From NCBI GenBank assembly GCA_022606425.2, contig JAHDVF020000993.1, forward strand, positions 1-64,000: a stretch of DNA of 64,000 bases, read 5' to 3'. The stretch comes from Lepidostoma basale (taxonomy: Eukaryota > Arthropoda > Insecta > Trichoptera > Lepidostomatidae). The position numbers and the translations under genes were made by a program. Positions 10,221 to 20,008 of the stretch are shown one piece after another. The notes beneath the pieces were generated by a model. It had not been told where the DNA came from and searched no databases. It worked only from the letters and a program-made list of their open reading frames with translations. The number at the start of each line of letters is the position of its first letter. The first letter of the stretch is position 1.

Positions 10221-10290
10221 TAGATATGCACTTTCGTACATATAAACCTCGTACTTTTATACATTTAAGTTAGTATTTAAATAATTTAAA
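10221..10290. repeat. 70-bp direct repeat, copy 2
   Basis: Identical to 9160-9229. A LINE-C fragment is inserted immediately after it. Confidence 0.9.
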
Positions 10291-10294
10291 ATAT

Positions 10295-10520
10295 CTTCTT
10301 CTTCAAGTGCCCTGTCGGGTCCCCCCAACGTTGGCGATCACCTCGGCGAACCTGTCCCTGTCCTGCGCCGCTCGGAACAGCTCCTTAACACTTTGGATGC
10401 CGGTCCACTCTCTCACGTTTCGCAGCCAGGACATTTGTCTCCTTCCGGGCCCTCGGCGTCCCTCAATTTTTCCCTCCAATATCAGTTGGAGAAGGCGGTA
10501 CTTTTCCCCATGCAGTGAAA
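10295..10520 (-). mobile_element. LINE-C 3' fragment
   Basis: On the minus strand this encodes the RT C-terminus, with GRRQMSWLRNVREWTGIQSV-like sequence, ending in a GAA tail (cttcttcttc, 10295-10304). It matches 40076-40660, 50115-50330 and 57250-57640 on the minus strand and 28304-28765 on the plus strand. Confidence 0.75.
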
Positions 10521-10659
10521 TATAGTAAATATTATCAATAACAACTATAAAAACTAGTAATTTTGGTATTCAAAAAAGTTCGAGCACCTGATAAAAGTTG
10601 AATATCAGATAATAACAATGTAACAGATATGACGGGCATACCAGTTGTAGGAATGCCTT

Positions 10660-11090
10660 TTAAAACACACTTCGCGATCGTTTCTCTCGTATCATTTCAC
10701 ATCTTCTCTCTCTCCACATCCCGCGAGTGCAGTGCGGCTCTCACTCGTTCTAATGTTATTTGAACCATTATTACTTTTATCGGCGAATATGATTTTAACG
10801 GTGTGAATATCGGAATACTGGAACTGTAATGGGGAACTGAACAGGTGTGTAAAAAGGTTTTCAAGCCGAATGTTGGCTCCACGGGCGGTTCGTGAAATTT
10901 AAAAATAGAATGCACAAATGCTCTTTGGTTTTTAGACCGCATTAACGTCCTGTAATTTTGAGATAATATATTACTAGTGCAGCTGGCTAAATTTACAGTG
11001 TAATACTTCTTTCCTCTTCTCCAGCCAGCTAGTCGCGGAGAGCGAACCTTTCGTCTCAAGGGATTCCTTCTTGCTGTTGTCATTCAATTA
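10660..11090. other. Single-copy island with 128-codon open frame
   Basis: A 128-codon frame on the minus strand (10697-11083) is the longest that I cannot assign to a transposon. It has no signal peptide, repeat or domain I recognise, and composition is only mildly richer in GC. It is probably non-coding, but an exon of an unknown gene cannot be excluded. Confidence 0.25.
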
Positions 11091-11094
11091 GGGA

Positions 11095-11420
11095 TGGGTG
11101 TAAATTTCAACAACATAGTATAAACTTCGGAAATTGAAAAACTTTGTTTAATCCACTATTTAATAAAAAATATTAAAAAAAAACACGACGTGTTTCGGAG
11201 GATACCTCCATCTTCAGGTGTAAAAATATAATAAAAACTAAACAAAGAAAGACTAATAAAAAACGTATTTAAAATTCGATACAATAATTCAAATTTAAAA
11301 TATAACCTGTGCTATTTGTTATGAGTAGGTACTAAAATAAACAGTAAGAACTAATAAATAATATCAAATAATAATAATACACGATGATAAAAAAAAAATA
11401 AAGTTGTAATTTAGAAAAAA
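11095..11420 (-). mobile_element. Hammerhead-like element, GGAGG subtype copy 1
   Basis: Read on the minus strand it aligns with 41560-41835(+) over more than 200 bases upstream of the ribozyme module (block ATCGAATTTTAAATACG, then TTTGTTTAGTTTTTAT). It continues for about 40 bases downstream (GTGGATTAAACAAAGTTT). A third copy with a decayed core is at 40790-40930. Long co-linear homology shows a dispersed mobile unit rather than a chance motif. Confidence 0.7.
11183..11221 (-). ncRNA. Hammerhead-like ribozyme, best copy
   Basis: Minus strand, in order: stem I ACAC (11218-11221), CTGAAGA (11211-11217), extra T (11210), stem II GGAGG/CCTCC (11205-11209 with 11197-11201) around loop TAT, GAA (11194-11196), ACACGT (11188-11193) forming a two-pair stem III, C17 (11187), stem I GTGT (11183-11186). 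All four stem I pairs and all stem II pairs are Watson-Crick. The expected cut would follow the GTC at 11187. The extra T before stem II is the only departure from the known motif; activity is inferred, not shown. Confidence 0.65.
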
Positions 11421-11779
11421 CATACATTTGAAAATACATAATTTATATAGAAATATAGTATATCCATGGTAGTTTATTTGAGGTATCGATACAAGCTTTA
11501 AATTAAACAATTAATCTAAGATTTATAGAGCTAGAGATTTACACTAGAAATACAACAATAATTTAGCGGTCGAGATTTACCATCAAGAAGTAGGATTCCA
11601 CGAGGTCCGTCGAGGGTTGAGGGGCATAATGAAATGTCAAATGGGTCACCTGACTTCGCGAGGCTATGTAAACTAAAAGGAAGTAGAATTAGGTGAAGAT
11701 ATCTATGTATATAATATGAATTAAAACTTAACAAAGTGTCAATGTATTATATATAATGTGAATTAAAACTAAGTAAAAT

Positions 11780-11935
11780 TAATAAGAAGGTCGGAATGGG
11801 GAACGTTGTTAAACATAAAGCGATCGCTCAACCCAACCAATGAAAGGTCGTAAGTCCTGTAAGCGCCTCGGCCACCACATTCTGTTCCCAGAAAAACCAT
11901 TTACCTACATCTTCGTCTCTATTGAGATACCATTA
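11780..11935 (+). mobile_element. Solo arm of foldback element FB2
   Basis: It aligns with the right arm of the 430-bp foldback at 61699-62128, including GTCGGAATGGGG, CAACCCAACCAATGA, TAAGTCCTGTAA and CTTCGTCTCTATTGAGATAC. Only one arm is present, suggesting a partial copy or deletion. Confidence 0.75.
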
Positions 11936-12360
11936 ATCCTTATAAAAAAATAATAAAGTGAACTAAATAATGATATTAAAATTACTGTTAATGGTGTGAT
12001 TTTGTGACATGGAATCATCCCTTCTCGAGATACATTATTGATTTCGGAACAGCGTGTAGATTTCAACAAGGTGCTCACAAAATGACTGCACGTCCCGCCC
12101 ATGGGTGGATTGGATATCTCCGTATGAACACTCAGCAGAAGTTTTTCTGCTGCCGGCAACTTGAGCTTGGATCTGCACTTTTTGTTATTACTTTTTCAAG
12201 TATTTTACTAAAATGAAATGAGCTGAGATGAAGCTTCTTGCGGGGTATGATGTTATTACATTTTGATATCGTGCAGACGGTTCGAATTAATGTTTTTCGA
12301 ACAAATTACCGATTAAATTGTACATAAATATTTTTAGGAAAAACAATTTTTTTTACAAAA
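11936..12360. other. Unassigned sequence
   Basis: There is no repeat match and no convincing coding potential. Confidence 0.3.
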
Positions 12361-12363
12361 TTA

Positions 12364-12660
12364 AATTTATTGTCTAAGAAATGAATTCGATGCGAATGGA
12401 AGTGTTGTGAACAAAATAATGAAAGGATCATTAAGATGATTTGAACACATAATATAATGAATAAAGAAAGATATATAAACGATGTAAATGGAATTAGAAA
12501 TAGAGGATGGCCGAGAAAAATGTGACATGATAAAATAAATAAAATATTGAATGTCAGCGAAATCAACGTGCGTGCATGACACAATGTACAAATGTTGAGG
12601 AAGTGAGAGAAGTACGTCAGGAAAGAAAAGTGTGGCATTCCGTTTTTTCTGCCTGAGCGA
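12364..12660 (+). mobile_element. LINE-A copy, heavily decayed
   Basis: The plus strand retains the order of LINE-A landmarks: GCGAATGG...GAACAAAATAATGAAAGGATC, RWFEH-like, NDVNGIRNRG-like, then CAGGAAAGAAAAGTGTGGC and TTTTTTCTGCCT. The TTAG tail is lost. Many small deletions mark it as one of the older copies. Confidence 0.75.
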
Positions 12661-12771
12661 CTCTTAGGTGGTACCACAATCCTGTAAAATTACACCCTAA
12701 GTAAATTTCGTATGTCATGTCCTCCCCTTGTTTATATAGATAGTTTTTTTTAAGTATTCTTATAAGTTGAC

Positions 12772-13495
12772 AACATAAAAAAAAAAAAACGCAGCGACCC
12801 TTTTCAGTAAAATACACATTCCTCCAAAAATTCCCAACATAAAAATGTTCGGCCAAGACGTTCCTTGGACCAAAACAATCAAATACCTTGGGGTTACCTT
12901 GGATTCTAAGCTGACATGGAGGCCACACATTACAAATAAAGTCAAAGCCGCGTCAAAAGCAATCTCAGCCCTCTACCTAATGTTAGCTAGAAACAGTAAA
13001 CTAAGCATCGACAATAAACTCCTGATATACAAAACGGTTATAAGGCCGATCTTCACTTATGCAGCCCCAATCTGGGGCTATGCAGCTTCGAGTCACATAC
13101 AAAAACTCCAAATCCTGCAAAATAAGGCTATCCGTTTATCGCTTGGTGCGCCTTCATGGACCAGGATTACACAACTGCACCTAGAATCGAGAATCCCGAT
13201 GATAGATGAATTCATTCTAAAACTTGCCGAACGTTTTTACAAAGGACTCCCTTCACATCCCAACCCCACAATAAAAGACCTCTCTAATTACGACCCAAAC
13301 ACTTCCAGCCGCCACAAGCGCCCAAAATCGATTCTCCTTCAGAGGAACACTCCGGGCCACACAAATCATGCCCCGAATAAACTAACAACCCACCAAATCA
13401 CCTTCCAACAATGTTCCCATCAGACGTAAGAGGAATAGCCACATGAGCTGAACCTCTGTAAGCCAGAAGATCCAAGTCCAAGTCCAAGACAATAT
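12772..13495 (+). mobile_element. Jockey-like LINE, RT C-terminal end
   Basis: The open frame continues upstream of the methionine at 12845 and ends at 13429. It encodes IKYLGVTLDSKLTWRPH, then LLIYKTVIRPIFTYAAPIWG and LQNKAIRLSLGAP. These are hallmark blocks of the C-terminal RT region in Jockey-clade non-LTR retrotransposons. A short 3' UTR ends in CCAAGTCCAAGTCCAAGAC. The same 3' UTR occurs reversed at 18293-18475 and 24178-24300. The catalytic domain is missing because the copy is 5'-truncated. Confidence 0.85.
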
Positions 13496-13572
13496 AAAAA
13501 ATTATTACATAAAATCTATGAAATTAATTTGTTCATATTTCCAATTTCGAAACTAAAAAAAAAACACGATAG

Positions 13573-13665
13573 AAAACTAACTAACTAACAATCATACTGA
13601 AAGGGTAGGCAGAAAGAATGAACTGTCACACTTTTACTGATGCGGCACTCCATCCTAAACATCCT
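13573..13665 (-). mobile_element. SINE-L fragment
   Basis: It begins with the reversed TTAG tail (AACTAACTAAC) and the shared LINE-A 3' block. Then comes the SINE-L-specific TTTTACTGATGCGGCACTCC before it breaks off. It is more like SINE-L than LINE-A because of the GATGCGGCACTCCATCC motif. Confidence 0.65.
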
Positions 13666-13806
13666 AAACACGATAGAAATAACCCAATAATCTATTTGCG
13701 TTACTTTTTTATTGTTTCTTGAACAATGATATAAATATCCATATTAAATAATTAACACGAACATCGAATATGGCCTAATAAGGGCGAAACCTGTTATTTC
13801 CATAAA

Positions 13807-14040
13807 CTCTTCTTCTTCTTCTTTTGTAGGCAGTTTCCTCCTTAAGGCCTAGGGTCTTCATATCCCTCTGCACATTCGTCAGTCAGATAGATTGAGGTCT
13901 TCTTCTCCCTCTCCCACTTGTCACGGAAAGACACTTTTTCACGACATGGTAGTGAGGTCTCCTCATCAAGTGACCATACCATCCGAGCCTTGTTTCTGAC
14001 ATTTTTTGTTATGTAGGGGCTACCTTAAAATTTCCCCTCA
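13807..14040 (-). mobile_element. LINE-F 3' end
   Basis: The minus strand encodes a decayed RT C-terminus resembling KMSETRLGWYGHLMRRPHYHV. Arginine-rich residues and a GAA tail follow (cttcttcttcttc on the plus strand at 13807-13821). The RLxWYGHxxRRP motif is typical of the distal RT ORF of RTE-like elements. Single copy in this window. Confidence 0.6.
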
Positions 14041-14094
14041 CATAAACTCTTATTATTTAAATAACGAAATAAAATAAAAAATGATACAAAATTT

Positions 14095-14180
14095 ATTTTT
14101 TATTTTATATTTAGTGTGCTTCCACTTGTGCTTATCGTTGACCGGTTTCGGCAGCTTGTTGCCATCTTCTGGTACCTACA
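14095..14180 (-). mobile_element. Hammerhead-like module, decayed
   Basis: The minus strand reads CAGAAGA, T, stem GGCA/TGCC with loop ACAAGC, GAA, ACCGGT, C. The U at core position 4 has become A, so it should be inactive. Stem II is intact and differs in sequence from the other subtypes. Confidence 0.45.
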
Positions 14181-14225
14181 TACATCAAAATTTCAAACTC
14201 TTATTTTACAAATATTCTAGAAAAC

Positions 14226-14715
14226 GGAAGTTTTAATTCGTATTATTATGTATGGAAGTGAAGCATGGAACTGGCAAAAGAAGGATGAAAGTAGAATAAA
14301 TGCAGTAGGAATAAGATCTTTTAGACTAATGTGTGGATACTTTGTATGATAGAGTGTCGAATAAAAATATAAGAAGTGAATGCGGTGCGAATGATGGTGT
14401 TATGAACAAAATAATGAAAGGATCATTAAGATGGTTTAGACATATGGAAAGAATGAATGGAGAAAGAATGGTAAAAAAAGTATATGTTAACGATGTAAAT
14501 TTAACAATATATAGGAGAAAACTGAGGAAAACGTAGCACGATCAAATAAATCAAATATTGAACGTCGGCTATGTGAAATCGACGCGCGTGCATGACACGA
14601 TGTATGAGTGTTGAAGAATCGAGAGAAATATGTCAGGAATGAAAAGTGTGGCAGTCCATTCTTTCTGCCTACCCCTTCGGGGAGACGGCGTGATGGTTAG
14701 TTAGTTAGTTAATTC
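14226..14715 (+). mobile_element. LINE-A copy
   Basis: It starts in the RT region encoding MYGSEAWNWQKKDESRINAV and runs to the 3' end GGCGTGATGGTTAGTTAGTT. Several frameshifts break the frame; the longest open part is 14333-14536 (DRVSNKNIRSECGAN...GSLRWFRHMERM). Confidence 0.85.
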
Positions 14716-14849
14716 GTATTAATTATTTGCGTTACGTTTGATGTTTGCCAAATAAATTAAAACAGAATTCACTAAAAATAAATCACGTTTCGGTCTAAAT
14801 GTTTGAATGTAGGCTTTTTTAAATAGCCTTTAATTAACCGAAATGTTCA

Positions 14850-15150
14850 GTTCGTAAAATATGAGTTCATTATGTTCGTCGTGTGGTGCGATGACGTCAG
14901 CGTTGGACACTGCACCAAATGCGAGATAAAACTAACTGCATCATCACCGGCCCGCCCCGGGATCTAAAATGGATGAACTGCAACGGGAACAAGGCTCGGT
15001 GTGAGTGGTTCTATTTATAGCCGGCCTGAAGGGGGAAGCCCGGGAATGTGGACCGAGGGTTCAGGACACCTTGACACTGACCCGAATATCCATTTTTATT
15101 GCCCCGCGATAAAAATACCCGCCGCCCCTCTCCCGGAAAGCAAGGATTTA
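14850..15150. other. GC-richer single-copy island
   Basis: This is strongly less AT-rich than its flanks (CCGGCCCGCCCCGGGATC, 14948-14965). It has no copy in the window and no convincing ORF. It is a candidate conserved or regulatory sequence. Confidence 0.35.
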
Positions 15151-15312
15151 CATAATAATGTTTGTCGCGTATTCTGCAACAATGTGTTATTCATAAAATA
15201 TGCAAGCAATTTTTTTTTACAAAATATAGTACAAAATTATTTATTTATTTTAGCCCATTTTTGTTTGATTGTTTCAATAAGAACATTATAAGAAGTATGT
15301 ACAATATATTGT

Positions 15313-15820
15313 AACTAACTAACTAACCATCACGCCGTCTCCCCGGAGGGGTAGGCAGAAAGAATGGAACGCCACACTGTTCTGTCCTGACATACGTCTC
15401 TCGCTTCCTCTACATTCATACATCTTGTCATGCACGCACGTCGATTTTTCCGACTCCTCACGTGACCGACATTCAATATTTGATTGATTTGATCGTGCCA
15501 CGTTTTCCTCGGCCTTCCCCTATTTCTAGCTCCGTTCACGCCGTTTACATATACCTTCTTTACCATTCTGTCTTCACTCATTCTTTCCATGTGTCCAAAC
15601 CATCTTAATGACCCTTTCCTTATTTTGTTCATAACACTTTCATTCGCACCACATTCACTTCTTATATTTGCATTTGTCATTCTATCATAAACAGATTTGC
15701 CACACATTCGTCTTAGAGATCTCATTTCTACTGCATTTATTCTACTTTCATCCTTCTTTTGCCAGTTCCATGCTTCACTTCCATACATAAGGGTCATACA
15801 TTTTTTTACATTATATTGTA
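15313..15820 (-). mobile_element. LINE-A copy with long intact frame
   Basis: A 178-codon minus-strand frame (15330-15866) covers LINE-A from MYGSEAWNWQKKDESRIN through KIRKGSLRWFGHMERMSEDR, ARNRGRPRKTWHDQINQILN and the terminal YPSGETA. The reversed TTAG tail is at 15313-15328. The first ~15 codons of the frame come from the adjacent hairpin, not from the LINE. It is close in sequence to 59902-60475, so relatively young. Confidence 0.85.
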
Positions 15821-16080
15821 TATATCGCACAGTGAGTGTATAACCGAGATAAGTGCAAATAAACATTTTTGGAGATATGGGAGTTTAAAGACTTCATATT
15901 GCTTAGATTTTTTTTTTTTTTTTTTAAATCAACCAATGATTTTCGGTTTACTATATACCGAAAATCATTGGTTTATTTAAAAAAAAAAACAGTTTTTCAA
16001 GCAATATGAAGTCTTTAAACTCCCATATCTCCAAAATGTATATTTTAACTTATCTCGGTTTTACACTCACGGTGTGATAT
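15821..16080. mobile_element. Foldback hairpin FB1, copy 1
   Basis: Two arms of about 120 bases pair almost completely. Landmarks are TATATCGCAC at the outer edge, ACCGAGATAAGTGCAA, TTTAAAGACTTCATATTGCTT and AACCAATGATTTTCGGTTTA at the centre. Copy 2 is at 63162-63430. It has no coding capacity and looks like a MITE. It is wedged between two oppositely oriented LINE-A fragments. Confidence 0.85.
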
Positions 16081-16328
16081 GTTAACGATGTAAATGGAAC
16101 TAGAAATAGAGGAAGACCGAGGAAAACGTAACACGATCAAATAAATCAAATATTGAATGTCGGCCATGATGCCATCGTGAGGAGTCAGAGAAATCGACGC
16201 GCGTGCATGACACGATATATGAATGTTGAGGAAGCGAGAGAAATATGTCAGAAATGAAAAGTGTGGCAGTCCATTCTTTCTGTTTACCCCTTCGGGGAGA
16301 CGGCGTGATGGTTATTTAGTTAGTTATA
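16081..16328 (+). mobile_element. LINE-A 3' fragment
   Basis: It starts at GTTAACGATGTAAATGGAAC (VNDVNGTRNRGRPRKT) and runs to the standard 3' end with a TTAGTTAG tail. It carries a 10-base insertion near 16165 and a few frameshifts. Confidence 0.85.
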
Positions 16329-16620
16329 TTGTATATAATTGTGATATTTATTTAACCCATATTTGTTTGTTTGTTTGAATTAAAACATTAGAAGAAGCAT
16401 GTACAGTATATTGTAATGTTGTGCCATACAAACTTGTTAATAATTGGAAATCTAATAAATGCTTGAAATATATCGTTTTACTATTATTATTATTATTAAA
16501 ATTTCAATAATAATAAAAATATTTTTCTTGTATTTTATTAATTTATATACGACCCAAGAGTTTTTTTTTATATAAAACGGTTGGTATAATCATAAGATAA
16601 TAGATGTAATTTTAAAAATA
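16329..16620. other. Unassigned AT-rich sequence
   Basis: I see nothing in this stretch beyond short (TTA)n runs. Confidence 0.3.
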
Positions 16621-16621
16621 T

Positions 16622-16842
16622 AACACTAACAAACTAACCATCATTTTTTTACCATTCTTTCTTCATTCATTCTTTCTATATGTCCAAACCATCTTAATAA
16701 CCCTTAATTATTTTGTTCATAACACCATCATTCGCACCGCATTCACTTCTTATATTTTCATTCGACACTCTATCATACACAGAGTATCCACACATTCGTC
16801 TGAGAGATCTCATTTCTACTGCATTTATTCTACTTTCATCTG
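16622..16842 (-). mobile_element. LINE-A copy with internal deletion
   Basis: The reversed tail CAAACTAACCATCA is followed directly by TTTTTTTACCATTCTTTCTTC. About 200 bases of the 3' region are therefore missing, while the RT region (HMERMNEERMVK back to DESRINAVEM) is retained. It joins in frame to a different LINE at 16842/16843. Confidence 0.75.
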
Positions 16843-17110
16843 CAACTCGTCGGTAGGTCCACATCCCAAATGCCTCCAGCCTTATGCGCTCTCTTTCGCC
16901 CAGGCATCAAGTCTCGCAGCCGAACAGTAAAATACTCAACGTCAATGTTTTTAAAAGTTGTTTTCGGAGGTTCAGGTTCGGAGGTTGTTGGACTCGAATA
17001 TTTGAGACTTGTTATTGAAGGCAAGTTAAGCTTGGTGGATACGACTATCGGCGTCTTTCTTGGATCGACCATTCCATGTAGTCAAATACTAAGTGTTAAA
17101 GTTAAAATGT
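16843..17110 (-). mobile_element. Second LINE fused to LINE-A
   Basis: The minus strand encodes SILLFGCET, a stop, then CLGERERIRLEAFGMWTYRRVA. This is the RT C-terminal block equivalent to YGCETWTLKxxxRLEAFEMWxxRR of LINE-C-like families. It reads in frame into DESRINAVEM of LINE-A. Upstream of about 16945 the assignment is uncertain. Confidence 0.55.
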
Positions 17111-17600
17111 AAAGAAGAGTTAAAATCAAGCGTGCTTTTAAAGTTTGTTTTAAAATCTATATAAAAATTAGTTTAACAAGATATAAATTATAATAATTTT
17201 ATGATTGAACATTCGAGAAACTCTCATGGTCGCATGACACATAACTTCAGAGCTCCGCGTGTATTTGAGTTATTCATGCTGTCAACATAATGTACTGCAA
17301 TATGTATTCATTTGCATACGGTGTGCATGCTATTTACGGAGGGCAGAGGTCAGAGCACACATTTTCAAAATGTCACGGGTTCAATCCTAGATATCGCTGT
17401 CGTTTACATGCATGTAATGCGTTAGTGGTACCAAACACTTCAAGCCTTTGAAATTAATCATGCTTGTATCGCGAATGTCTCTGTAAATGCTTTGTCTAGG
17501 TACGCGTACGTAACTATGGCTTGCATGCAAATGTTCAAAGGTTTTTTCTGTCGTACATCTTGGCTCATTTTATACTAATGTGATGTTAATAGAAATAATT
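17110..17600. other. Single-copy sequence
   Basis: No repeat or gene was identified here. Composition is moderately balanced around 17215-17560. Confidence 0.3.
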
Positions 17601-18010
17601 ATATTAAATTTTCCTTCATACTCGCCATCAATTTGCGCTGTGGATTCATATTTGAATAACTTTTTATTTTTTATTTTTTCACAACATTTTCATACTATTC
17701 TAAGTTATACGGCTAAAATTTCTAAACCGAGGTAGGGCGTCTGCAGCCCTAATACGAGTATGTTTGTGAAAAAATATTAATTAAATAATTATTTTCTTCT
17801 TTATTTGCCAAAACTTTGTGTTGCGGATTCATAGTATAATGTTAATGAAGGGGTTTTGTATATACATGCAATACTGTTCTTTCCTGACACACTTTTCTCG
17901 TTTTCTCTACATTCATAAAACGTGTCATGCACGCACGTTTTTGTATTTACGAAATACTGATGAAAGGCTTCTGTGTCCGAAACATGTTGGTTTTATCATT
18001 TAAAAAAAAA
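17600..18010. mobile_element. Hammerhead-like element remnants
   Basis: Two blocks carry the recurrent flank TTTGCGCTGTGGATTCATAT. A plus-strand module at 17957-17987 reads CTGATGA, AA, GGCTTCTGTGTCC, GAA, ACATGT. Between them, 17869-17940 is a minus-strand LINE-A fragment (TTCTTTCCTGACACACTTTT...CACGCACGT). Stem II is only partly paired. Confidence 0.5.
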
Positions 18011-18059
18011 GTTCGAGTTGTTTACAAAGTTTCAAAAACATAGTTTAAATAATTATTTC

Positions 18060-18292
18060 GCTTTTTATCTACACAAGGTGCGGATTGTCTGAACCCTGAT
18101 AAAATAGATTAGTCTTTGCTTAGTGCGCACTTGCAGTACATTACATTAATGTTACGTAACAATGCACTTTAAAAATAAATTATCAGATAAGTCGATTTAT
18201 ATATGATATATGAAATTGAATTTCTTGAAATAAAAAAATCAACCATTAACTTTGTCACAAATGATGTTTATTTCATGATGTTTAATAAATGT
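18060..18292. other. Unassigned sequence
   Basis: I see no repeat or gene. Confidence 0.25.
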
Positions 18293-18475
18293 CTTGGACT
18301 TGGATCTTCTGGCTTACAGAGGTTCAGCTCATGTGGCTATTCCTCTTACGTCTGATGGAAACATTGTTGAAAGGTGATTTGGTGGGTTGTTAGTTTATTC
18401 GGGGACATGATTTGTGTGGCCCGGAGTGTTCCTCTGAAGGAGAATCGTTTTTGGGCGCTTGTGGCGGCTGGAATT
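18293..18475 (-). mobile_element. Jockey-like LINE 3' end
   Basis: This is a reverse copy of the end of the element at 12772-13495: CTTGGACTTGGATCTTCTGG, then CTGAACCTCTGTAAGCC in complement, then the last ORF codons. It breaks off at about 18475. Confidence 0.85.
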
Positions 18476-18900
18476 TCAATAAGGATTTTTCGTGCAATTT
18501 AACAATTGATTTTAACAGTTCTTACAATCTGTAATAAAAAAGTTACATATATTTCTATATATTAGATTCACGTACTGACATACTAGCCAAGAAAAAATAT
18601 GTTTAAATGTCTAGTTTAATGCTTTTTAAACGCATTTATAACAATATAATTAAAACCGGTTTCACTTACATTATTGACATTGTCAGAAAAGTTATTTTAA
18701 TTGAAAAAACATTTCACATTGTAATATTATTTAAGTCAATATTAGCTTCCACCGCAAGATTTCAGTAAAAAGCTTAGATTTCTCTAGATTCGTTTAAGTA
18801 CCTGGGGATGGTAAGTTTATTTAAATGCCGGTTCATCAAATATTAAGAGAAGAATGCTGAATTAACTGGGTATTCAAGAAAATATTATAAAAATATGTAT
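18476..18900. other. Unassigned AT-rich sequence
   Basis: I see no repeat or gene. Confidence 0.25.
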
Positions 18901-18904
18901 TATA

Positions 18905-19470
18905 TATTATAATACTCCTCACGTGACCGACATTTAAAATTCGATTAATTTGATCATGTTATTATACATTTTTGTTAATCTCCCTTTATTGCTAATTAAC
19001 TAACCATTACGCTGTCTTCTCGAATGAGCAGGCACAAAATAATGGTTTGGCACACTTTAACCGATGTGGCACTCCATCCTTCTCTTTTCGAGACGCGGTG
19101 TGATGGGTTGTGAACCTCATCGCCACCAATAGGCATCTCCCGCGCACACTTTGATCGTATAACGCTACAAAATAAATCGTAAACAAATAATAAAATACAA
19201 TGATACAATGATACATTGATACTCTATTGATTGTTCCATTTAAATTGTTCAGATAAATTTTCTTCATCATTATTTTTCATTCATTCTTTCCATGTGTCAG
19301 AACTATCTTCAGTTCATCATACTTTTATTCGAACTACTTTCATTTCTTATATAGCATTTTCATGTAACACTTTTATGTACAGGTTTACCGCACATTATTG
19401 TATTGTAAGAGATCTCATTTATACAGTATTTATTATACTTTCATCCTTAACGGTTGGTACACAAATATCA
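18905..19470 (-). mobile_element. LINE-A copy interrupted by SINE-L
   Basis: Minus-strand LINE-A is present at 18905-18990 (CTCCTCACGTGACCGACATT...GATCATGTT) and resumes at 19225-19470 (GTTCCATTTAAATTGTTCAG...ACTTTCATCC). SINE-L sits between. Both halves are diverged. Confidence 0.65.
18996..19212 (-). mobile_element. SINE-L copy 2
   Basis: It begins with the reversed tail ATTAACTAACCATTACGC, followed by the LINE-A-shared 3' block, the GC-rich core (GATGTGGCACTCCATCC, CATCGCCACCAATAGGCATC, TCCCGCGCACAC) and the AT-rich head, truncated at about 19212. Confidence 0.8.
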
Positions 19471-19667
19471 TTGTACATATTATTTCATAAATCTAGTTCA
19501 TTCCATAAGTCTAGGATGGGAGAGTATGGAATGACGTATGAAGTAAATGGCTTATACATTTATCATCGCGACAACGTGGTCGAGTGGTAAGTGCATTGAC
19601 TGCCACCTCGAAGGTTCCGGGTTCTATTCCCGGCAAGGGCAGTGTGATTGTCACACTGTCTTTGGTC

Positions 19668-19939
19668 TTCTTCTTCACTTTTGGTAGACTCAGGAGTCTG
19701 TTATTTCAGGCAGGTCCTCTTGAGACGCTGAACTCCAGCTTTCTCTCCACCGTTTCGGGGGTCTTCCTGGTCGGCGTTGTCCGTTTGGCGTTCCATGGAG
19801 AGCTATGTATGGTATTCTATTTGAGCTCATTTTTTCTATAAGTTGATGCCAGTATCGCCGTCTTTGACGTCCCCATCTGACCACATCTTCGACCTCGCAG
19901 ATTTCTCGGATTTCTGTATTGCTAACTAGATCATGTAGG
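19668..19939 (-). mobile_element. LINE-H 3' end inserted in SINE-T
   Basis: The minus strand (open 19690-19884) encodes VRWGRQRRRYWHQLIEKMSS followed by GQRRPGRPPKRWRESWSSAS. It ends with a GAA tail (ttcttcttc at 19668). It is a 5'-truncated copy flanked by TTTGGTC duplications. Confidence 0.8.
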
Positions 19940-20008
19940 TTTGGTCTGGTGTCTTTGGTCTGGTGTCTTTGGTCTGGTGTCTTTGGTCTGGTGTCTTTGG
20001 TCTGGTGT
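19940..20008 (+). repeat. 14-bp minisatellite inside SINE-T
   Basis: Five near-perfect units of TTTGGTCTGGTGTC start at 19940, 19954, 19968, 19982 and 19996. One unit is normal SINE-T sequence; the others arose by local expansion next to the LINE insertion. Confidence 0.95.

Noticed and set aside
9160..10290. LTR retrotransposon bounded by the 70-bp repeats
   Set aside because: No TG...CA ends, no primer-binding site or polypurine tract, and the interior is SINE-L plus AT-rich sequence.
10307..10525. Plus-strand frames over LINE-C copies (also 40096-40305, 50086-50367, 57207-57600)
   Set aside because: They repeat at each LINE-C copy because they are the antisense of its RT C-terminus.
19940..20008. 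CRISPR-like array
   Set aside because: Units are contiguous without spacers in a eukaryotic SINE; a plain minisatellite.
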